A stretch of 64,000 nucleotides of DNA. Source: Treponema sp. (GTDB lineage: Bacteria > Spirochaetota > Spirochaetia > Treponematales > Treponemataceae). A model generated the notes under the pieces. It made no database searches. It was not told the origin of the DNA and worked only from the letters and a program-made list of their open reading frames with translations. This document shows, in pieces, positions 62,793 through 64,000 of the stretch (position 1 is its first letter; the number at the start of each line of letters is the position of its first letter). The translations under genes and the position numbers were made by a program. The stretch is taken from assembly GCA_017963165.1 (NCBI GenBank), contig JAGCTZ010000161.1:5881-69880 (forward strand). The letters are read 5' to 3'.

Positions 62793-64000
62793 ATGAACAA
62801 AGTTTATAGTAAGATTGAATCCATCGTCGGAAGCGTTATCACTGTAAAGGCAGACAATGTTGCTTACGGTGAGCTTGCCGAAATTGAAACACGCTTTGGT
62901 AAATCTCTTGCCGAAGTTAATAAAATTGAAGGTGATGTTGTAAGCTTACAGGTATTTGCAGGAGGCCGTGGTATTTCTACAGGGGACCATATCAAGTTCC
63001 TGGGACATCAGATGGAAGTTTCATTCTCTGATGATTTACTTGGCCGTATTTTTAATGGTTCTGCACAACCACGTGACAATGGTCCTGCTCTTACAGATTG
63101 TCTTGTTACAATTGGTGGTCCTTCAGTAAACCCTTCAAAACGTATTATGGCACGCCGTATGATTCGTACCGGTATTCCAATGATTGATATGTTCAACACA
63201 CTGGTTGTTTCTCAGAAATTGCCTATTTTCTCAATTTCTGGTGAACCTTACAACCAGCTGCTTGCACGCATTGCTATGCAGGCTCAGGTTGACGTAATCG
63301 TTCTTGGTGGTATGGGTCTTAAATATGACGACTATCTGTATTTTAAGAAAACATTGGAAGATGGTGGCGCCCTCAGCAAAACAGTAATGTTCATGCATAC
63401 AGCCGCTGACCCAACCGTGGAATGTCAGAAAATCCCAGACCTTTCACTTGCAGTTGCTGAACAGTTTGCCCTTAAAGGAAAGGACGTTCTGGTTCTTCTT
63501 ACAGATATGACAAACTTTGCAGACTCAATGAAGGAAATTGCCATTACACAGGAGCAGGTTCCTTCTAACCGTGGTTATCCTGGAGACTTGTATTCTCAGT
63601 TAGCTGCACGTTACGAAAAAGCTGTAGACTTTGATAGTGCAGGTTCTGTAACTATTCTTGCAGTAACTACAATGCCTGGTGATGACGTTACTCACCCGGT
63701 TCCAGATAACACCGGATATATTACCGAAGGTCAGTACTATCTTAAGGGTGGACGTATTGAGCCATTCGGTTCTCTTTCACGTCTTAAGCAGAACGTAAAC
63801 GGAAGCACTCGTTCAGACCACCGTGCACTTATGGATGGTATGATTCGTCTTTATTCAAACTACAAAGACACTCTCGAAAAGAAATCTATGGGTTTCAATA
63901 TGAGTAAGTGGGATGAAAAGCTCCTTGTTTACGGAAAGATGTTTGAAGACGGAATGATGGATCTTTCAAAGAATATTTCTCTGGAAGATGCACTCGACCT
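62793..64000 (+). CDS. atpB: V-type ATPase subunit B, 3' end outside window
   Basis: About 402 residues are visible of an expected 430 or so, and no stop is reached. It starts [20 protein letters not shown]. As in other B subunits the phosphate-loop position reads [12 protein letters not shown], so it binds nucleotide but is not the main catalytic site. Further markers are [19 protein letters not shown] and [16 protein letters not shown]. The ATG at 62793 follows AAGGATGGTG at the end of the A gene. Confidence 0.95.
   Translation, partial: MNKVYSKIESIVGSVITVKADNVAYGELAEIETRFGKSLAEVNKIEGDVVSLQVFAGGRGISTGDHIKFLGHQMEVSFSDDLLGRIFNGSAQPRDNGPALTDCLVTIGGPSVNPSKRIMARRMIRTGIPMIDMFNTLVVSQKLPIFSISGEPYNQLLARIAMQAQVDVIVLGGMGLKYDDYLYFKKTLEDGGALSKTVMFMHTAADPTVECQKIPDLSLAVAEQFALKGKDVLVLLTDMTNFADSMKEIAITQEQVPSNRGYPGDLYSQLAARYEKAVDFDSAGSVTILAVTTMPGDDVTHPVPDNTGYITEGQYYLKGGRIEPFGSLSRLKQNVNGSTRSDHRALMDGMIRLYSNYKDTLEKKSMGFNMSKWDEKLLVYGKMFEDGMMDLSKNISLEDALD

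Noticed and set aside
1..64000. tRNA, rRNA, tmRNA or CRISPR features
   Set aside because: No cloverleaf with a conserved T-loop, no rRNA core and no regular spaced repeat array was recognised.
1..64000. Sigma-54 (-24/-12) promoter for the NtrC-like regulator
   Set aside because: No intergenic site with TGGCAC and TTGCA at correct spacing was found; the targets are probably elsewhere.

Overview
This is an A+T-rich window of spirochaete chromosome. Treponema is by far the best fit, most likely a host-associated gut or rumen species; the species cannot be fixed from the sequence alone. The main evidence is a long flagellar run, flbD-motA-motB-fliL-fliM-fliY-fliO-fliP-fliQ-fliR-flhB-flhA-flhF-flhG followed by a sigma-28 gene, which matches the order of the treponemal fla operon. 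Supporting evidence is a V-type ATPase operon that includes the DUF2764 gene, a cvpA / DNA polymerase III delta-prime / histidine kinase / sigma-54 regulator block, and many lipoproteins with relaxed lipoboxes.

Layout. 1-4163 (+): cvpA end, delta-prime subunit and an NtrB/NtrC-like pair. 4236-5531 (-): glgC. 5752-9315 (+): a 1187-residue modular repeat lipoprotein. 9473-11697 (+): flgF, flgG and a FlgJ-like rod-binding protein. 11821-15569 (+): small lipoprotein, murC, yicC, cytidylate kinase-like. 15618-18265 (-): LeuD-like protein and a chemoreceptor. 18450-26728 (+): unknown protein, cstA, ileS, lipoprotein, uracil phosphoribosyltransferase, TPR lipoprotein. 26736-34723 (-): a five-gene unit with a giant acidic protein, an unknown protein, two DUF115/Maf-like proteins and a degenerate GGDEF membrane protein. 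34872-40855: FtsB-like (+), secreted unknown and smpB (-), signal peptidase-like and hemW-like (+), and an OmpR-type two-component pair (-). 41328-55663 (+): flagellar motor and export operon with whiG/fliA at its end. 55667-59736 (+): Jag-N/FapA-type protein, two small unknowns, galM. 59859-64000 (+): V-ATPase subunits E, DUF2764, A and the start of B.

Working together, the fla operon supplies stator (MotAB, FliL), switch (FliM, FliY), export apparatus (FliOPQR, FlhAB), placement GTPase/ATPase (FlhF, FlhG) and the sigma factor for late genes. A sigma-28-like promoter in front of flgF would link the rod operon to that sigma factor. The DUF115 pair may serve flagellin glycosylation, but nothing in the window proves this.

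The most interesting signals lie between genes. The modular lipoprotein is preceded by a consensus-like promoter whose -35/-10 spacer contains a run of nine G, the classic layout of a phase-variable switch. A palindromic repeat family (GGTCCCTGAGC...GTCGAAGGGCC) is scattered through the first 25 kb and has been absorbed in frame into one lipoprotein signal peptide. A nested multi-stem inverted-repeat element of about 150 bp lies upstream of the fla operon, at the place where flgE would be expected. Several genes (murC, smpB, the ftsB-like gene) have promoter -10 boxes only 6-9 bases before the start codon and no Shine-Dalgarno sequence, which suggests leaderless transcripts. No tRNA, rRNA, CRISPR array, transposase or prophage gene was seen.
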